From Candidatus Kuenenia stuttgartensis (GTDB lineage: Bacteria > Planctomycetota > Planctomycetia > Gemmatales > Gemmataceae), in assembly GCA_945875585.1 (NCBI GenBank), contig CAMCLK010000031.1, positions 1-58,521 on the forward strand: 58,521 nt of DNA, given 5' to 3'. The notes beneath the pieces were generated by a model that saw only the letters and a list, made by a program, of their open reading frames with translations, made no database searches and was not told where the DNA came from. Position 1 is the stretch's first letter, and every line of letters starts with the position of its first letter. Made by a program: the position numbers and the translations under genes. Shown here one piece after another: positions 25,413 through 35,429 of this stretch.

Positions 25413-28304
25413 ATGACAGAATCGGCCAATATTCCCACTCAAACCGTGGGAAAGCCGAGCATCCGAGCCGACATCATTACCACACTAGCAATCCTCTTGG
25501 TAGCACTGCTGTCCTCTTCTTTTATCGCACGCAATTCAGACCTCTGGTTACACCTTGCCACGGGCAGGATGTTGGCAAATGGCACCTACCAGTTCGGAAC
25601 CGACCCGTTCACGCATACGATGGAACACCATTACTGGGCCAACCATTCATGGTTGTTCGATTGGGGTTTATACTTGGCCCACGAATATGTAGGCCCCACC
25701 TCCTTGGTTGGGTGGAAATCATTTCTCGTTGTGGCAACCACGGCATTGATGCTGTTGGGCGCTTCCCGGCTAGGCAGTTCCCCATGGATTACCGCTGCGT
25801 GCGTACTACTTGCCATTTCCGCCATGGGCCCACGCCTGCTAGTCCAACCAACCGTATGCTCCTTTTTTCTTTTATCAGGATGTTTTTACTGTCTTGCTAC
25901 CAACAGATTCCTTTTCCTCATACCTGTACTTGGCGCCCTATGGGTGAATCTCGACGCATTCTTCATATTTGGCCCAATACTGGTCGCCCTATTTTGGCTT
26001 GGGCGTCGATTCGGTTCAATTGACACACCACAAAAACCGTGGCCATGGTGGCTTGTGCCAGCCACCTTTGCCGCATGCCTGCTGAGTCCGCACCACATAT
26101 TCGCCATCCAATGGCCCATGGAACTTTCACCCACTGTCCTCGCAAGTGGATTCGTTTCCGACCCAAGGTTTGCGGGCATTTTCGCGTCTCCATGGCGATG
26201 GAACAACTTTGTAACCTCTGGCAATTACAACCCATCGGCATGGGCCTATCTGATGCTGCTCACGCTTGGAACCATCTCGTTTGCAATCAACCGCAAGGCC
26301 CTAATAAGCTGGCGGGGTACGGTATGGTTATTGTTCGCCTGCTTGGGCGCCTGGCAATCACGCCTCATCCCATTTTTTGCAATCGTGGCCGCTCCCATTA
26401 CTGCTATCAATTTTTCTGAAATCCCTTTAGCAATATCGATAGCACGGAGGGGACGCGCTCTTACACTTGCCGCATCGCTCATGATGGTTGCTGTCGCCAG
26501 CTTCGGATGGACTTTAGGGTTGTCCAACCGCGACCGTGGTGTGGCTTGGGATGTCCACACGGACCAAGGACTCAAGCATGCCGCCATCAGACTTAAGGCC
26601 TGGCGCGAATTGGAACCTGTTCGCTCCACCCGCACCTTTGTCACGCACCCCGATCTTGGGCACTACATGGCATGGTTCACCCCGGGAGAGCGCTATTTTC
26701 TCGATTCACGCCTGCAACTCTTCACTCATGTCGCCAACGATTATGCTGCCATCACAAGCTGCACTGGCATGATACCGGACGAGACAATCAACGATAAAAA
26801 CAGCCTGCTGACTCACTCAATTGGCTCAGTTGCTTTGTATGATCCGGATCCAACACGCATGACGCGAGCGATCGCCGCAACTAATACCGGCATTCATTGG
26901 AATATCACGCGCATCGAAGGCGGAACTATTTTCCTTGCCCCATCAGAATCACCTTTTTCACTCGAACGTCCCGCATTTGCAGATAACACAAACCTGCCTG
27001 TTGCCGAATCTGGCCCAGGCAAGGTTGTTGAACAAGGCGGTTGGGGTCAGTGGATCAACACGCACGCCAGAAATGGTTCATGGCCTGCCGAAACCGCAAC
27101 CATCTGCATGCGCCTCGCTGAAACAAAAAACACCGATTCGCCATCATTGCCACTGATGGCCGTTCGGGCTGCGCGATGCGGCACTGAAATCGATCCGACA
27201 GATTCAGCAGCATGGTTGTCACTTGGACGGGCCTACATCACCCTGGGTGTCAGAACCTGGGAGAAGGAGGCAGGAGCAGACCTTGCGCCTCTCGAATATG
27301 TGCGTTTCATTCAGGCAACGGGTGCCTTGTCCCAAGCATCGCTCCTTAATCCAGATTCCGCCACCACACACGACACCCTCGCTCGACTTTTTGCCCAACG
27401 CAATATCCTCGATTTAGCCAATCGGCATGCGCGGCAAACAGCTTACTTGGTAAGGCGACATGGTCGATTTTCTGGCGAAACTGCCGAAGCTTACGATAAC
27501 CGTAAAGATCAATCGCAATCTCTTGCCGATTCCCTTGAAGGGAGAATGCAGGATGCAGAAAACAGATACATCATCCGCACCGTTGGCCAAACGGGAGATC
27601 CACTTTCACGGGCACGCACAGCAGCAGAATTAGGATTGGTCCAAAAGGCCATCGATGTTTTGCTCGCAGCCCACCCAGATCTTTATGGTGCTGTTGGTGT
27701 GGGAATGCTGGCGGAATGGCTTCTACAAACAGGCCAGTTTGCTGAATGCCGCGTCCTCCTCGACCGCAATGAGCTTCGGCACCATCCGGAAATTCTTGGC
27801 ATTTACAACCTCCCTAGGCGTTCGGGAAGCAAAGCCAACCAAGGCGTTTACCGATTGCCCGCCTACGTCTGGCTCGATTTCTGCCAGTGTGCCGCTGCAG
27901 GCTGTTATCGCAACGCCTTGCCGAGCCTGGACCTAATTGGCCAGCAGTTGTTTGAAGAAGAACAGCGCCTGATGGGGCCTTTAACCAAAGGTGCCACTTC
28001 ATTTGCTGCGGGAGAAGTCGGGTTGGCCGCATCCACACACCCAACCCTTGCCCGGCTTGCTGGAATCCCAAGTTTGCTGGCAATAAACGAATTCCTAGCC
28101 CGTGTCATGGAGCTTTCGGCAACGCGCGCAGACTTGATAACACTTGCTGGTGTTCTGGAACTTGAACGAGGCAACCCTAACAGCGCTAAGGAACGGTTCC
28201 GCACCGCTCTGGGCATTTATTCAATTGCGCGTTCCCATGAATTGCCACGCCCGGGCGAACCACTCGCGGCGCGCTATGATAAAACTCTGGGTGGCGGGCC
28301 CTGA
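25413..28304 (+). CDS. Large polytopic membrane protein with C-terminal TPR-like region
   Basis: A 963-residue protein. The first ~380 residues contain about ten hydrophobic helices (for example TLAILLVALLSSSFIA, FLLSGCFYCLA, FLFLIPVLGALW). The first loop NSDLWLHLATGRMLANG..TDPFTHT resembles the glycosyltransferase-like hydrophobic proteins of planctomycetes. After that a soluble half follows with helical repeats (ESLAADSLEGR region and AEWLLQTGQFAECRVLLDR) like TPRs. GGAG before the ATG supports the start. It follows the DUF1553 gene by 59 bp and precedes the FG-GAP gene by 27 bp, so the three probably form an operon. No catalytic motif assigned. Confidence 0.75.
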   Translation: MTESANIPTQTVGKPSIRADIITTLAILLVALLSSSFIARNSDLWLHLATGRMLANGTYQFGTDPFTHTMEHHYWANHSWLFDWGLYLAHEYVGPTSLVGWKSFLVVATTALMLLGASRLGSSPWITAACVLLAISAMGPRLLVQPTVCSFFLLSGCFYCLATNRFLFLIPVLGALWVNLDAFFIFGPILVALFWLGRRFGSIDTPQKPWPWWLVPATFAACLLSPHHIFAIQWPMELSPTVLASGFVSDPRFAGIFASPWRWNNFVTSGNYNPSAWAYLMLLTLGTISFAINRKALISWRGTVWLLFACLGAWQSRLIPFFAIVAAPITAINFSEIPLAISIARRGRALTLAASLMMVAVASFGWTLGLSNRDRGVAWDVHTDQGLKHAAIRLKAWRELEPVRSTRTFVTHPDLGHYMAWFTPGERYFLDSRLQLFTHVANDYAAITSCTGMIPDETINDKNSLLTHSIGSVALYDPDPTRMTRAIAATNTGIHWNITRIEGGTIFLAPSESPFSLERPAFADNTNLPVAESGPGKVVEQGGWGQWINTHARNGSWPAETATICMRLAETKNTDSPSLPLMAVRAARCGTEIDPTDSAAWLSLGRAYITLGVRTWEKEAGADLAPLEYVRFIQATGALSQASLLNPDSATTHDTLARLFAQRNILDLANRHARQTAYLVRRHGRFSGETAEAYDNRKDQSQSLADSLEGRMQDAENRYIIRTVGQTGDPLSRARTAAELGLVQKAIDVLLAAHPDLYGAVGVGMLAEWLLQTGQFAECRVLLDRNELRHHPEILGIYNLPRRSGSKANQGVYRLPAYVWLDFCQCAAAGCYRNALPSLDLIGQQLFEEEQRLMGPLTKGATSFAAGEVGLAASTHPTLARLAGIPSLLAINEFLARVMELSATRADLITLAGVLELERGNPNSAKERFRTALGIYSIARSHELPRPGEPLAARYDKTLGGGP

Positions 28305-28331
28305 AGCAGCCAAATTTCCGGGAGGCTACGC

Positions 28332-29900
28332 ATGCCAACTATTCCGCCACGGCACACACTGATTCATTTGGCGTTCATGGGCGCCTTGTTTACGGGCTGC
28401 GGTCGTGGACCAGCACCACAACCAACCACTCCATCAACTTCAGAAACAACACAACTACCAGATGATATCGCCCAGCAAGTTAATTCCTTCTGTGGCGGGG
28501 CCTGCCATGCCTACCCGCCTGCCGATACATTTCCTCGTCGCCACTGGCGCGCGGAAGTGGAACGCGGATTCAAATTCTTTGATCAATCCGGATTAGCGCT
28601 GACACCTCCCAAATTGGCCCACGTGGTCAAGTACTACGAAGAACACGCGCCAGAAGAGTACCCGCCAGCGAGCATTATTGAATCGTTGCAACCACCCGGT
28701 GCGGTTTTCGACCCTATCAGTCATGCCCCCCCCGCTGGTGGCGCGCGCCCAATGATTTCTCATATCAACCCGGTAAAGATTCCACGCCCAGGAATCACCG
28801 ATCCCAAATCCGTTTCCACAGAACCGGTTACCATTATCGCCTGCGATATGTTTGGTGGCCGAGTAATGGCTTTACGCCCGAACGACCCTGCTCCCGCATG
28901 GAAAGAATTGGCGAAAGTCCCACACCCGGCGCACGCCGAAGTGCTCGACCTCGATGGCGATGGTATTTCCGATATTATTGTGGCGGATCTAGGCAGCTAC
29001 GGGCCAACCGACCGCAAATGCGGCAGTGTCGTGTGGCTTCGTGGACAAACCGATGGTTCTTACCGACCTCAGACACTCCTCAAAGATGTCGGCCGCGTGG
29101 CCGATGTCCGCGCTGCTGACTTCCGTGGAACCGGTAAAAAAGACCTGATCGTTGGTAGTTTTGGCCTGCATGCCGTGGGCGAGGTCTTGCTATTGGAAAA
29201 CCACACCACCAACTGGAGCAAACCTGAGTTTGTCAAAAAGGTGCTGGATGACAGGCACGGGGCCATTCATGTTCCAGTCGCCGACCTCAATAACGATGGA
29301 AAACCAGACTTTGTGGCTCTAATCGCCCAAGAACACGAAATCGTGGTCGCCTTCCTGAATGAAGGCGGTGGAAAATTCAGCAAGAAATCCCTCTACCGCG
29401 CCCCACATCCGGGCTGGGGCAGCAGTGGAATCCAACTCGTGGACATGAACGGCGATGGCAAACTCGACGTGCTCTACACCAATGGAGACATACTCGACGA
29501 GCCTTATCTTTGGAAGCCGTACCACGGTATCCAATGGCTTGAAAATATGGGCGAACTGAAATTCGAGCATCGACGCATTGCCAACATGTACGGCGTTCAC
29601 AACGCGTTTGCAGCGCGCATCACAGGCGGGCCGCTGCCGGATATTGTCGCCGTAAGCTTCCTGCCCGCTGACAAATTCCCAGACCGTGAATCACGTAAAG
29701 CCGATGCTGTCGTGCTGTTTGAACAGATCGCTCCCGGAAAGTTTGAAAGGCACACAGTAGCCAGTGTTACCTGTGATGCGGTTGCATGCACCGCGGCGGA
29801 CCTTTACGGCACAGGACGCCTTGATTTAATGGTTGGCAACTTCAGTTCCATGTTAACCGATCACCCTGTCACCATTTGGAAACAGCGCGCCAAAAAATAA
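28332..29900 (+). CDS. FG-GAP/VCBS repeat lipoprotein with haem-like CX3CH motif
   Basis: A 522-residue protein. Lipobox LFTGC at Cys23 predicts membrane anchoring. Residues 54-59 read CGGACH, a CX3CH pattern and not the canonical CXXCH. Then FG-GAP-type repeats with calcium-loop sequences (DLDGDGISD, DLNNDGKPD, DMNGDGKLD) form a seven-bladed propeller-like region. GGGAGG 6 nt before the ATG supports the start. Proteins of this type are abundant in planctomycetes and their roles are unknown. It probably shares a transcript with the two genes before it. Confidence 0.85.
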   Translation: MPTIPPRHTLIHLAFMGALFTGCGRGPAPQPTTPSTSETTQLPDDIAQQVNSFCGGACHAYPPADTFPRRHWRAEVERGFKFFDQSGLALTPPKLAHVVKYYEEHAPEEYPPASIIESLQPPGAVFDPISHAPPAGGARPMISHINPVKIPRPGITDPKSVSTEPVTIIACDMFGGRVMALRPNDPAPAWKELAKVPHPAHAEVLDLDGDGISDIIVADLGSYGPTDRKCGSVVWLRGQTDGSYRPQTLLKDVGRVADVRAADFRGTGKKDLIVGSFGLHAVGEVLLLENHTTNWSKPEFVKKVLDDRHGAIHVPVADLNNDGKPDFVALIAQEHEIVVAFLNEGGGKFSKKSLYRAPHPGWGSSGIQLVDMNGDGKLDVLYTNGDILDEPYLWKPYHGIQWLENMGELKFEHRRIANMYGVHNAFAARITGGPLPDIVAVSFLPADKFPDRESRKADAVVLFEQIAPGKFERHTVASVTCDAVACTAADLYGTGRLDLMVGNFSSMLTDHPVTIWKQRAKK

Positions 29901-29922
29901 GCCTGCAGCATCCTTATTGTAA

Positions 29923-31191
29923 TCAGTCCTGCTTGGCTGACTGAGCGCGGTGAAAGCCAGCTCGGGCAGAATCGCCTTGCGCTTCATACAGATTGGCCAG
30001 GGCGGTATGAGCCAATCTGTGCATCGGATCAAGACGCACAGCAGTCAATAGCCACTGCTCGCCAACCTCAACTGAACCAGATTCCAATAGCAGTTTTCCC
30101 ATCTCATAATTCAATGCCGGGTCCAAGGGAGATTCTGCCAGTTTGCGGCTTGTAAGTTCGCCAACACGCTCGGCACGCTCGCGCACTTCTTCGGTAATTT
30201 TGATCTGTGCCTTGGCTTCTTCCGTTTTCCCCTGCTGCTGCAATGCCTGAAAAAGGAGCTGTTGCGCCTGGTAGTCGTTGGGTAGCAATGCCGCTGCTCG
30301 TCGCAATAATGGTTCGGCAGCATCGGGACGGCGAGCAACAAGCTCCACCTGGCCTAATGCGCGCAATCCGGAACCATCATTGGGATTTTTAGCCAACGCT
30401 GCATCCAGCAGAGCCCGGGCGTCAGCCGTGCGACCGAGCATGTTGTAGCAACGGGCCAGCCTCGATGCCACAGCCCCGGAATCAGCCCGACCGTTGGCCA
30501 AATACTCAAGACTTGCGGCTGCCTCGTCGTAACCTCCTAGTCCGATCAGGCAATCTACCAGCCGCCATCGAGTTGCTTCCCGTGTTGGGTCAATTTCAAG
30601 CACGCGGCGATAATCTTCGCTACCACGTACAACCCCCTTCCCGGCCACATAGGTCTGGCCGCGCAAATCGAGAGCACGCACATTATCCGGATCGCGTTTA
30701 AGCCAAAAATTGAGGCATGTCATGGCATCGAGCGTGCGGTAAACTCGCAAATAACCCAACGCCAGCGCTTCCCATACCACCGGCGCATCGGTCCGAGAAC
30801 TGTCCGCCCGCTTCTGAAGATATTCTTCAAACTCGCCCATATCGCCGGCAGCCGACCGAATCAAAGCCCATTCAAACGCGGTTTCATCTGTTGCCCCACC
30901 CATACCTCGCTGCGCCAGACGTAATTCTGTAATGGCAGCTTCCGGATCGCCATCCTGCCAAGCAGCGCGGGAGGCCTGCAACCGTATCGAAGGCAAGCCA
31001 CCCCAGATCCATGCGCACGATGCGAAGGCCTGCCTCGATTGCTCAGGCCGAAAGCGAGCCATGGCGGCCTGTGCGCTACGAAGTTGCAACCATGCCCATG
31101 CTGGCGGAATTGCTAGACCAGCCCCCAAGGCAATTAGGCCGCACCATATGGCCAAGCGCGATGAAACCCAAGGAAAACCCCAAAAAGCCAC
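29923..31191 (-). CDS. TPR repeat membrane-anchored protein, second of a pair
   Basis: A 422-residue protein. Begins with GTG at 31191, supported by a GAGAGG run 6 nt upstream that overlaps the stop region of the preceding gene; the longer frame to 31362 would overlap that gene by 160 nt. A membrane helix at about 10-40 (LAIWCGLIALGAGLAIPPAWAW) is followed by at least six TPR-like repeats (VWEALALGYLRVYRTLDAMT, ALLDAALAKNPNDGSGLRAL, AEPLLRRAAALLPNDYQA). The repeats end in a SAKQD tail. Together with the preceding TPR gene it forms a translationally linked pair. Protein partners are unknown. Confidence 0.83.
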   Translation of the reverse strand: MAFWGFPWVSSRLAIWCGLIALGAGLAIPPAWAWLQLRSAQAAMARFRPEQSRQAFASCAWIWGGLPSIRLQASRAAWQDGDPEAAITELRLAQRGMGGATDETAFEWALIRSAAGDMGEFEEYLQKRADSSRTDAPVVWEALALGYLRVYRTLDAMTCLNFWLKRDPDNVRALDLRGQTYVAGKGVVRGSEDYRRVLEIDPTREATRWRLVDCLIGLGGYDEAAASLEYLANGRADSGAVASRLARCYNMLGRTADARALLDAALAKNPNDGSGLRALGQVELVARRPDAAEPLLRRAAALLPNDYQAQQLLFQALQQQGKTEEAKAQIKITEEVRERAERVGELTSRKLAESPLDPALNYEMGKLLLESGSVEVGEQWLLTAVRLDPMHRLAHTALANLYEAQGDSARAGFHRAQSAKQD

Positions 31192-31202
31192 AAAACACCT
31201 CT

Positions 31203-32585
31203 CTAAGGCGCAACGTTTATAATCGGTTGATCTCCGGGCCGCTGGGCCAGCGCGCGGTGCTTGGCCGACAATACTGGCTTGTCCAACTCTCGGTAAAGTA
31301 GTGCCAGCGCCTTGTGCGTGGCGATATCGTTTGGGTCCACCTGCAGGGCGGTGGAAAACCATCGCAACGCTTCTCGCACTTGTCCCGCACGCAAGGCAAT
31401 CTGGGCTATCTCGCGATGCAGCGCCGGATCGTTTGGGCTAGATTGCAACGGACCTCCGATCAAAAATGTTATTCTCTCTAAATCCGCTTTGCGACTCTCA
31501 GCCACAGCGCGCGCCTTGGCCGCCTCTTCTGCTTTCCCGGTCCGCGCCAAAGCAAAAGCATACTGATTGTGGGCCACCAAATTATCTGGATTCAGATTCA
31601 GCGCATGCCTGAAAATTTGCTCTGCGGCAACCTCGTCGCCATCCAGCAGCGCGAATCCACCGCTTTCAAGCAGTGCCGGGGGGTATTCTGGGTTCCTACG
31701 CAGGCATTCAGCCAACGCGGCGCGGCTTTCGGTGGCGCGCCCATTCAACGCCAAGGCACGCACCCATAGCACCTCTACCTCAGGATGATTGGGCAACCGG
31801 GCTCTTAACGCCTCCACATGGGCCAACGCTTCGTCCCCTCGGCGGTTTTCCACAAGCTGTGTGGCCAATCGCAGGCGAGCCTCGTCTTGATCGGTATCAA
31901 TTTCCAAAATCTGGCGGTAGTAGCCAATGGCCAACTCATATCCCTGACGCTGCTCTTCAAGCTTACCTGCCAACAGCAACGCGGCGGTCGATTGGGGGTA
32001 CCGCGCTCTCCATTCCGCCAAATGCCGGTAAGCCTCGGCCCACCGAAACCTAGTAATAAGTCCGGAAACAAGCCCCTCAAATGCCAGTTCCGAATCTGGG
32101 CCATCGGAAGCGCTTCGGGCCGTGAGTTGGGCTTCAACAGCCTCAACCTCGCCCGTCGCTGCCCGCAACAAAAGGCGCTCTAGAACAAGGGCTTCGCTCA
32201 TGCCGTGCTGCCCCTCGTAACGGTACAGCAGCGCTTCGGCTTCATCGGTTGCACCCGATCGCCGCGCAATTCGAGCCGAAAGAATCAACACTTCAGGATT
32301 ATCGGGCCGAATGATCGCGCATTTTTGCAGATGGCTGTAAGCTGCGGCATTGTGGCCACGAGCCACATCATTGCGCGCCTGAGCGAGGTGATAGCCAGTC
32401 CACAACCATAGCCCAGCAACCGCGATGAATAGCACCACAAGAACCATGGTCACACCAAGGGCAGCGGCGCGTGAGGGATGACGAATCAGCCAAAACAAGG
32501 GATACAAAACTAATTTTATGAATCTGATCAAACGGGATTGTGATTGACCAGCCGGAGGGCTCACTGTTCCTTCAGAAACGTTCAC
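31203..32585 (-). CDS. TPR repeat membrane protein, first of a pair
   Basis: A 460-residue protein with a cytoplasmic N-terminus (MNVSEGTVSPPAGQSQS), one long membrane helix at about 40-65 (ALGVTMVLVVLFIAVAGLWLW) and TPR repeats through the rest (AAAYSHLQKCAIIRPDNPEV, YRQILEIDTDQDEARLRLA, REALRWFSTALQVDPNDI). The start is GTG at 32585, overlapping the stop of the lipoprotein gene (GTGA), so translation is probably coupled. TPR arrays bind proteins; here they may organise the secretion of the DUF1559-type proteins encoded upstream, but this is inference from the cluster. Confidence 0.85.
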   Translation of the reverse strand: MNVSEGTVSPPAGQSQSRLIRFIKLVLYPLFWLIRHPSRAAALGVTMVLVVLFIAVAGLWLWTGYHLAQARNDVARGHNAAAYSHLQKCAIIRPDNPEVLILSARIARRSGATDEAEALLYRYEGQHGMSEALVLERLLLRAATGEVEAVEAQLTARSASDGPDSELAFEGLVSGLITRFRWAEAYRHLAEWRARYPQSTAALLLAGKLEEQRQGYELAIGYYRQILEIDTDQDEARLRLATQLVENRRGDEALAHVEALRARLPNHPEVEVLWVRALALNGRATESRAALAECLRRNPEYPPALLESGGFALLDGDEVAAEQIFRHALNLNPDNLVAHNQYAFALARTGKAEEAAKARAVAESRKADLERITFLIGGPLQSSPNDPALHREIAQIALRAGQVREALRWFSTALQVDPNDIATHKALALLYRELDKPVLSAKHRALAQRPGDQPIINVAP

Positions 32586-33082
32586 TTCAGGTCAATATCG
32601 TACGTCTGCGGACCGGCCTTCACTTCGTAGGAGAGATCCGTCTGGTCTTCAAATTTGTATTTGGTAGGGATCTTCACGAATTTCTTGGCATTAGATGCAA
32701 TGGCCGCGTCTGCCGGGTTACTGGGCTTGTAGCCCTCAGGAATCAACGCGCCGGGAGGTGGCGCAGCACCGGTGATTGGCCCACTCGCACCTCGGGGTCC
32801 CCCTGTTGTAGGAGGTGCCAAAAAAGAGGTGTCCACACAAACCTTGAACTTACCCGAGGTGATCTGCGGAACAGAATAACGACCATCATCACCAATGGCG
32901 CCCGAATCGCTCACAAGCCCCTCGGTGCTAATGAACGTTACGCTTCCGCCCTTCAGAGCTTTACCGTTGTGGCTAACAGTGCCCGTGATAGAACCGGTCG
33001 GCCTTGAACAGCCAGAGAGCAACACCCCAGTAGCAACAAGAAGTGCCAATGCGCGCATAACACCAACAATCGACCGCAGCAT
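32582..33082 (-). CDS. Lipoprotein with carboxypeptidase-regulatory-like domain
   Basis: A 166-residue protein; the lipobox LLSGC ends the signal peptide (Cys near residue 24). Mature start is SRPTGSITGTVSHNGKALKGGSVTFIS, a beta-sandwich of the carboxypeptidase regulatory/CarboxypepD_reg type. The remainder is a proline-rich loop, then FVKIPTKYKFEDQTDLSYEVK. AGGA 8 nt before the ATG at 33082 supports that start; the frame is open to 33175 but would overlap the DUF1559 gene. It sits directly downstream of DUF1559, a very frequent planctomycete pairing. Confidence 0.85.
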   Translation of the reverse strand: MLRSIVGVMRALALLVATGVLLSGCSRPTGSITGTVSHNGKALKGGSVTFISTEGLVSDSGAIGDDGRYSVPQITSGKFKVCVDTSFLAPPTTGGPRGASGPITGAAPPPGALIPEGYKPSNPADAAIASNAKKFVKIPTKYKFEDQTDLSYEVKAGPQTYDIDLK

Positions 33083-33146
33083 AGTCAAATCCTGTGAAAC
33101 TGGATAAGCCTTAAAACCGGTATGACCACGAAATTTCGGGTGCGCC

Positions 33147-34052
33147 TCACCAATCGCTTCCAGGTGTTTCCTCACCCGAAGGCGTCATAGCTGACCACCA
33201 TGTGGTTGGAGATACAGCACTGGCCACAAACTTCACGCTGCCATCGGACAAGCCAACAACAATGCCACCCGAGTGTGGACTGCTTGCGCGGCCACCATCG
33301 CACTGCGCGGGGCTACCTTTAGGACTCGACTGAAAAATAGCTGCGGTACCGGTTGGCATCCCTTGATCTGAAGACGAAATCAGCGGGCCCCAGTCTGGCC
33401 AGAAGTTGTCGGGGTAATTCCCAGAATTGCAAAGAGACAGTTTTTCGGTGAAGAAAATTGTGTTCGACGTGCCATCCTTGATGCTGGTTGGAAAACGCGA
33501 TAGGCCAACGCCACCCCACTGGTAGTTGTGGCGGAACAACTGGCCGTTGATGCCGTAACTGGCTCGCCCCTTACCGCCATTATTGTTGTCGAACGTCGTA
33601 TCCGATGGGCACTTGAAGGTCTTCACAACCGCATTTTGAGCCGGCGAACTCCAAACGCTGTAGGTCTGAAGGTTGCCATTGCGGTCGTCGGCCGGAATTG
33701 AAGTCGCCTTGAACAACGAATCCTGCTCGATGAACGGCAAAATGTGCAGCAACAGTCCACCGTTGGACTGGCCTGCGGCTGCAGAACCAGGGCCCGAGTA
33801 GAGGCCAATGCTAGGCGGCAGTTTCGACGCGTTCGTATCGGCACAACTGATGGTGGCAAGCGACAACTGCTTGAGGTTGTTGGTGCAGGTCATTCGGTTC
33901 GCCGCTTCGCGCACTTTCTGCACTGCGGGAACCAAAAGGCCAATTAGTACCGCGATGATCGCGATGACCACCAGCAGTTCGATCAAGGTGAAACCACGCG
34001 CCAAGCGCTGTTTCACCCTGCCCAATGAGAACAGCGAAAGGAGAGGAGTCAT
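33147..34052 (-). CDS. DUF1559 family prepilin-type protein
   Basis: A 301-residue protein with a type IV pilin-like N-terminus ([19 protein letters not shown], preceded by an RLAR prepilin-type leader). The DUF1559 body has C-T-N-N-LKQL near residue 65 and ends in the H-x9-DG signature ([14 protein letters not shown]). Such proteins occur in very large numbers in planctomycetes and are thought to be exported and processed by a prepilin peptidase. The start at 34052 keeps a short basic leader; the frame extends to 34097. It is the first gene after the IS66-like remnant. Confidence 0.9.
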   Translation of the reverse strand: MTPLLSLFSLGRVKQRLARGFTLIELLVVIAIIAVLIGLLVPAVQKVREAANRMTCTNNLKQLSLATISCADTNASKLPPSIGLYSGPGSAAAGQSNGGLLLHILPFIEQDSLFKATSIPADDRNGNLQTYSVWSSPAQNAVVKTFKCPSDTTFDNNNGGKGRASYGINGQLFRHNYQWGGVGLSRFPTSIKDGTSNTIFFTEKLSLCNSGNYPDNFWPDWGPLISSSDQGMPTGTAAIFQSSPKGSPAQCDGGRASSPHSGGIVVGLSDGSVKFVASAVSPTTWWSAMTPSGEETPGSDW

Positions 34053-34377
34053 GAAGTCACCGTGAAGATCAGGTAAAACTACAATAAGAATGACCAACCT
34101 TTACATACTGCACACCATGAAGCTGGTCAAGTTAAAGTGGTTTTCAACGGTTTTAATGAAAAAAAGTCCCATCCACTCCAGCATCACTACTGAACAATCG
34201 CCGAACAGACAAACCTACGGCGTTGCCTTGGGGTTTTACCTTGAGCAACTTTGAGTCGAAAATCAGGGGGCTTGGTTCGAAATTCCAAGGTGTCACAGGC
34301 GATATGGCATGCTGATTTGTTTAATCTATTGGCAAGGCCCGTGCAGTTTGTGTCAACAAGCCTGCGGCCCAACCAAT
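34053..34377. other. Non-coding region upstream of the DUF1559 gene
   Basis: About 325 bp between the DUF1559 start and the left repeat of the IS66-like remnant. Presumably holds the DUF1559 promoter on the minus strand. I see no coding sequence, RNA gene or repeat beyond faint similarity to the outside of the right repeat near 34345-34377. Confidence 0.4.
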
Positions 34378-34440
34378 CAAAACCGAAGAGCCCCGCACGA
34401 AGTAAGGGACCACGTGCCAAGTTTCAAAATATGAAGCCAC
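34378..34440 (+). repeat. Left inverted repeat of the IS66-like remnant
   Basis: 63 nt that match the reverse complement of 35311-35373 at 58 positions. The copy begins CAAAACCGAAGAG on the outer side and ends ATGAAGCCAC on the inner side. Weak similarity continues about 30-50 nt further outward. The transposase remnant's stop lies inside this copy. Geometry is that of terminal inverted repeats. Confidence 0.75.
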
Positions 34441-35253
34441 ATTTATGCCACTTCACCTCACGCCGTGATTTTTGCGGCAAAGACGGCAGTTGCGCCGAGC
34501 GGACATGGGTTTTCAAAGCATCGACAAGAACCTACACAGGATTGTGCCCCCTCATTTTGAGAGTGCGCATGATGGTCATGAAAAGCGCCTGAGTTTGCGC
34601 CCCCGCATCGCTACCACTCGCGAAAATGTTCGTGCGGATCAAAACAGCAGGACGGATAGCCTTCTCCCCGCCATTGTTATCAGACGGCACTTCTTTGTGA
34701 TCAAGTAATGTGAGCGGTTCGTCTCGATGGCGACGTTATGTCCTTTTCTGCTTTTTTTTCAACCGCATTCCGTCCATGATCAGTTGGCTCAATCTTCGAT
34801 GGAATTCCGACCAGTCGCCCCCGGGGTTGTGGTAATGCCGGATTCGGTTCAGATCCCTCAACAGGTGTGGCAGACACTTCTGCTTCGCAAAACAGGAAAC
34901 TGAGTTGTAGGCACCCCAGAAATCGGTCACCAACACACCGTTGAAAAATTAACGGCACAGCTGCTTTAGCACACTTCCACCGCGCTTTGGGTCGATCAGG
35001 TAGTAGGCTGCGTTCTTGGTAGCCAGACACCACAGCCAGTAGGTTTTTCCCTGTCCTCGCCATTCTGTCTCATCACCGTTGAGGACTCCCTGATTCTGGA
35101 TTTCAGACACTGTGGCAAACCTGCATCAGTCCGCTTTTGGTCACCTGAAAATGCAGGTTTGCACGCGGGGCAAATGGACTCCCATGTGTTGCATGGAAGC
35201 CCATTGAACATCTTTTGGAACACTTTATAACTGCGGCTGAAACGATTCCTCAT
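34424..35253 (-). pseudogene. Decayed IS66-family transposase (TnpC-like)
   Basis: Read on the minus strand, fragments match the IS66 transposase core in order. DETEWRGQGKTYWLWC (about 35075-35025) is followed by an in-frame TAA near 34950, then LVTDFWGAYNSV and HLLRDLNRIRHYHNPGGDW. After another TAA near 34737 come LLDHKEVPSDNNGGEKAIRP and the tail TIMRTLKMRGHNP, then a TAG at 34532 and LVDALKTHVRSAQLP to a TGA at 34424. The N-terminal half (SYKVFQKMFNGLP) is in another frame. Intact TnpC is about 500 residues; here roughly 270 codons remain, with at least one frameshift, three in-frame stops and probable internal deletions. It cannot make transposase. Confidence 0.85.
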
Positions 35254-35310
35254 TTGCGTTGCCGCTTGAATTCCTCAACCATGCACAGCATATGGCGAAT
35301 GTGCGTGAAT

Positions 35311-35373
35311 GTGATTTCATATTTTGATACTTGGCTCGTGGCCCCTTACTTCGTGCGGGGCTCTTCGGTTTTG
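35311..35373 (-). repeat. Right inverted repeat of the IS66-like remnant
   Basis: 63-nt partner of 34378-34440 in inverted orientation, 58 of 63 identical, enclosing 870 bp. Its outer end lies about 57 nt from the 3' end of the CRTAC1 gene, so the insertion point was just downstream of that gene. No target duplication is obvious by eye. Confidence 0.75.
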
Positions 35374-35429
35374 CCAGTTGGGGCGCGACACTTTGCCGTG
35401 ACGAGTTGCACAGCACGACTAAGCCAGTA

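Noticed and set aside
34053..35429. Short open frames in the gap around the IS66-like remnant as separate genes
   Set aside because: They are pieces of one decayed transposase and its inverted repeats; none has its own ribosome site or complete domain.
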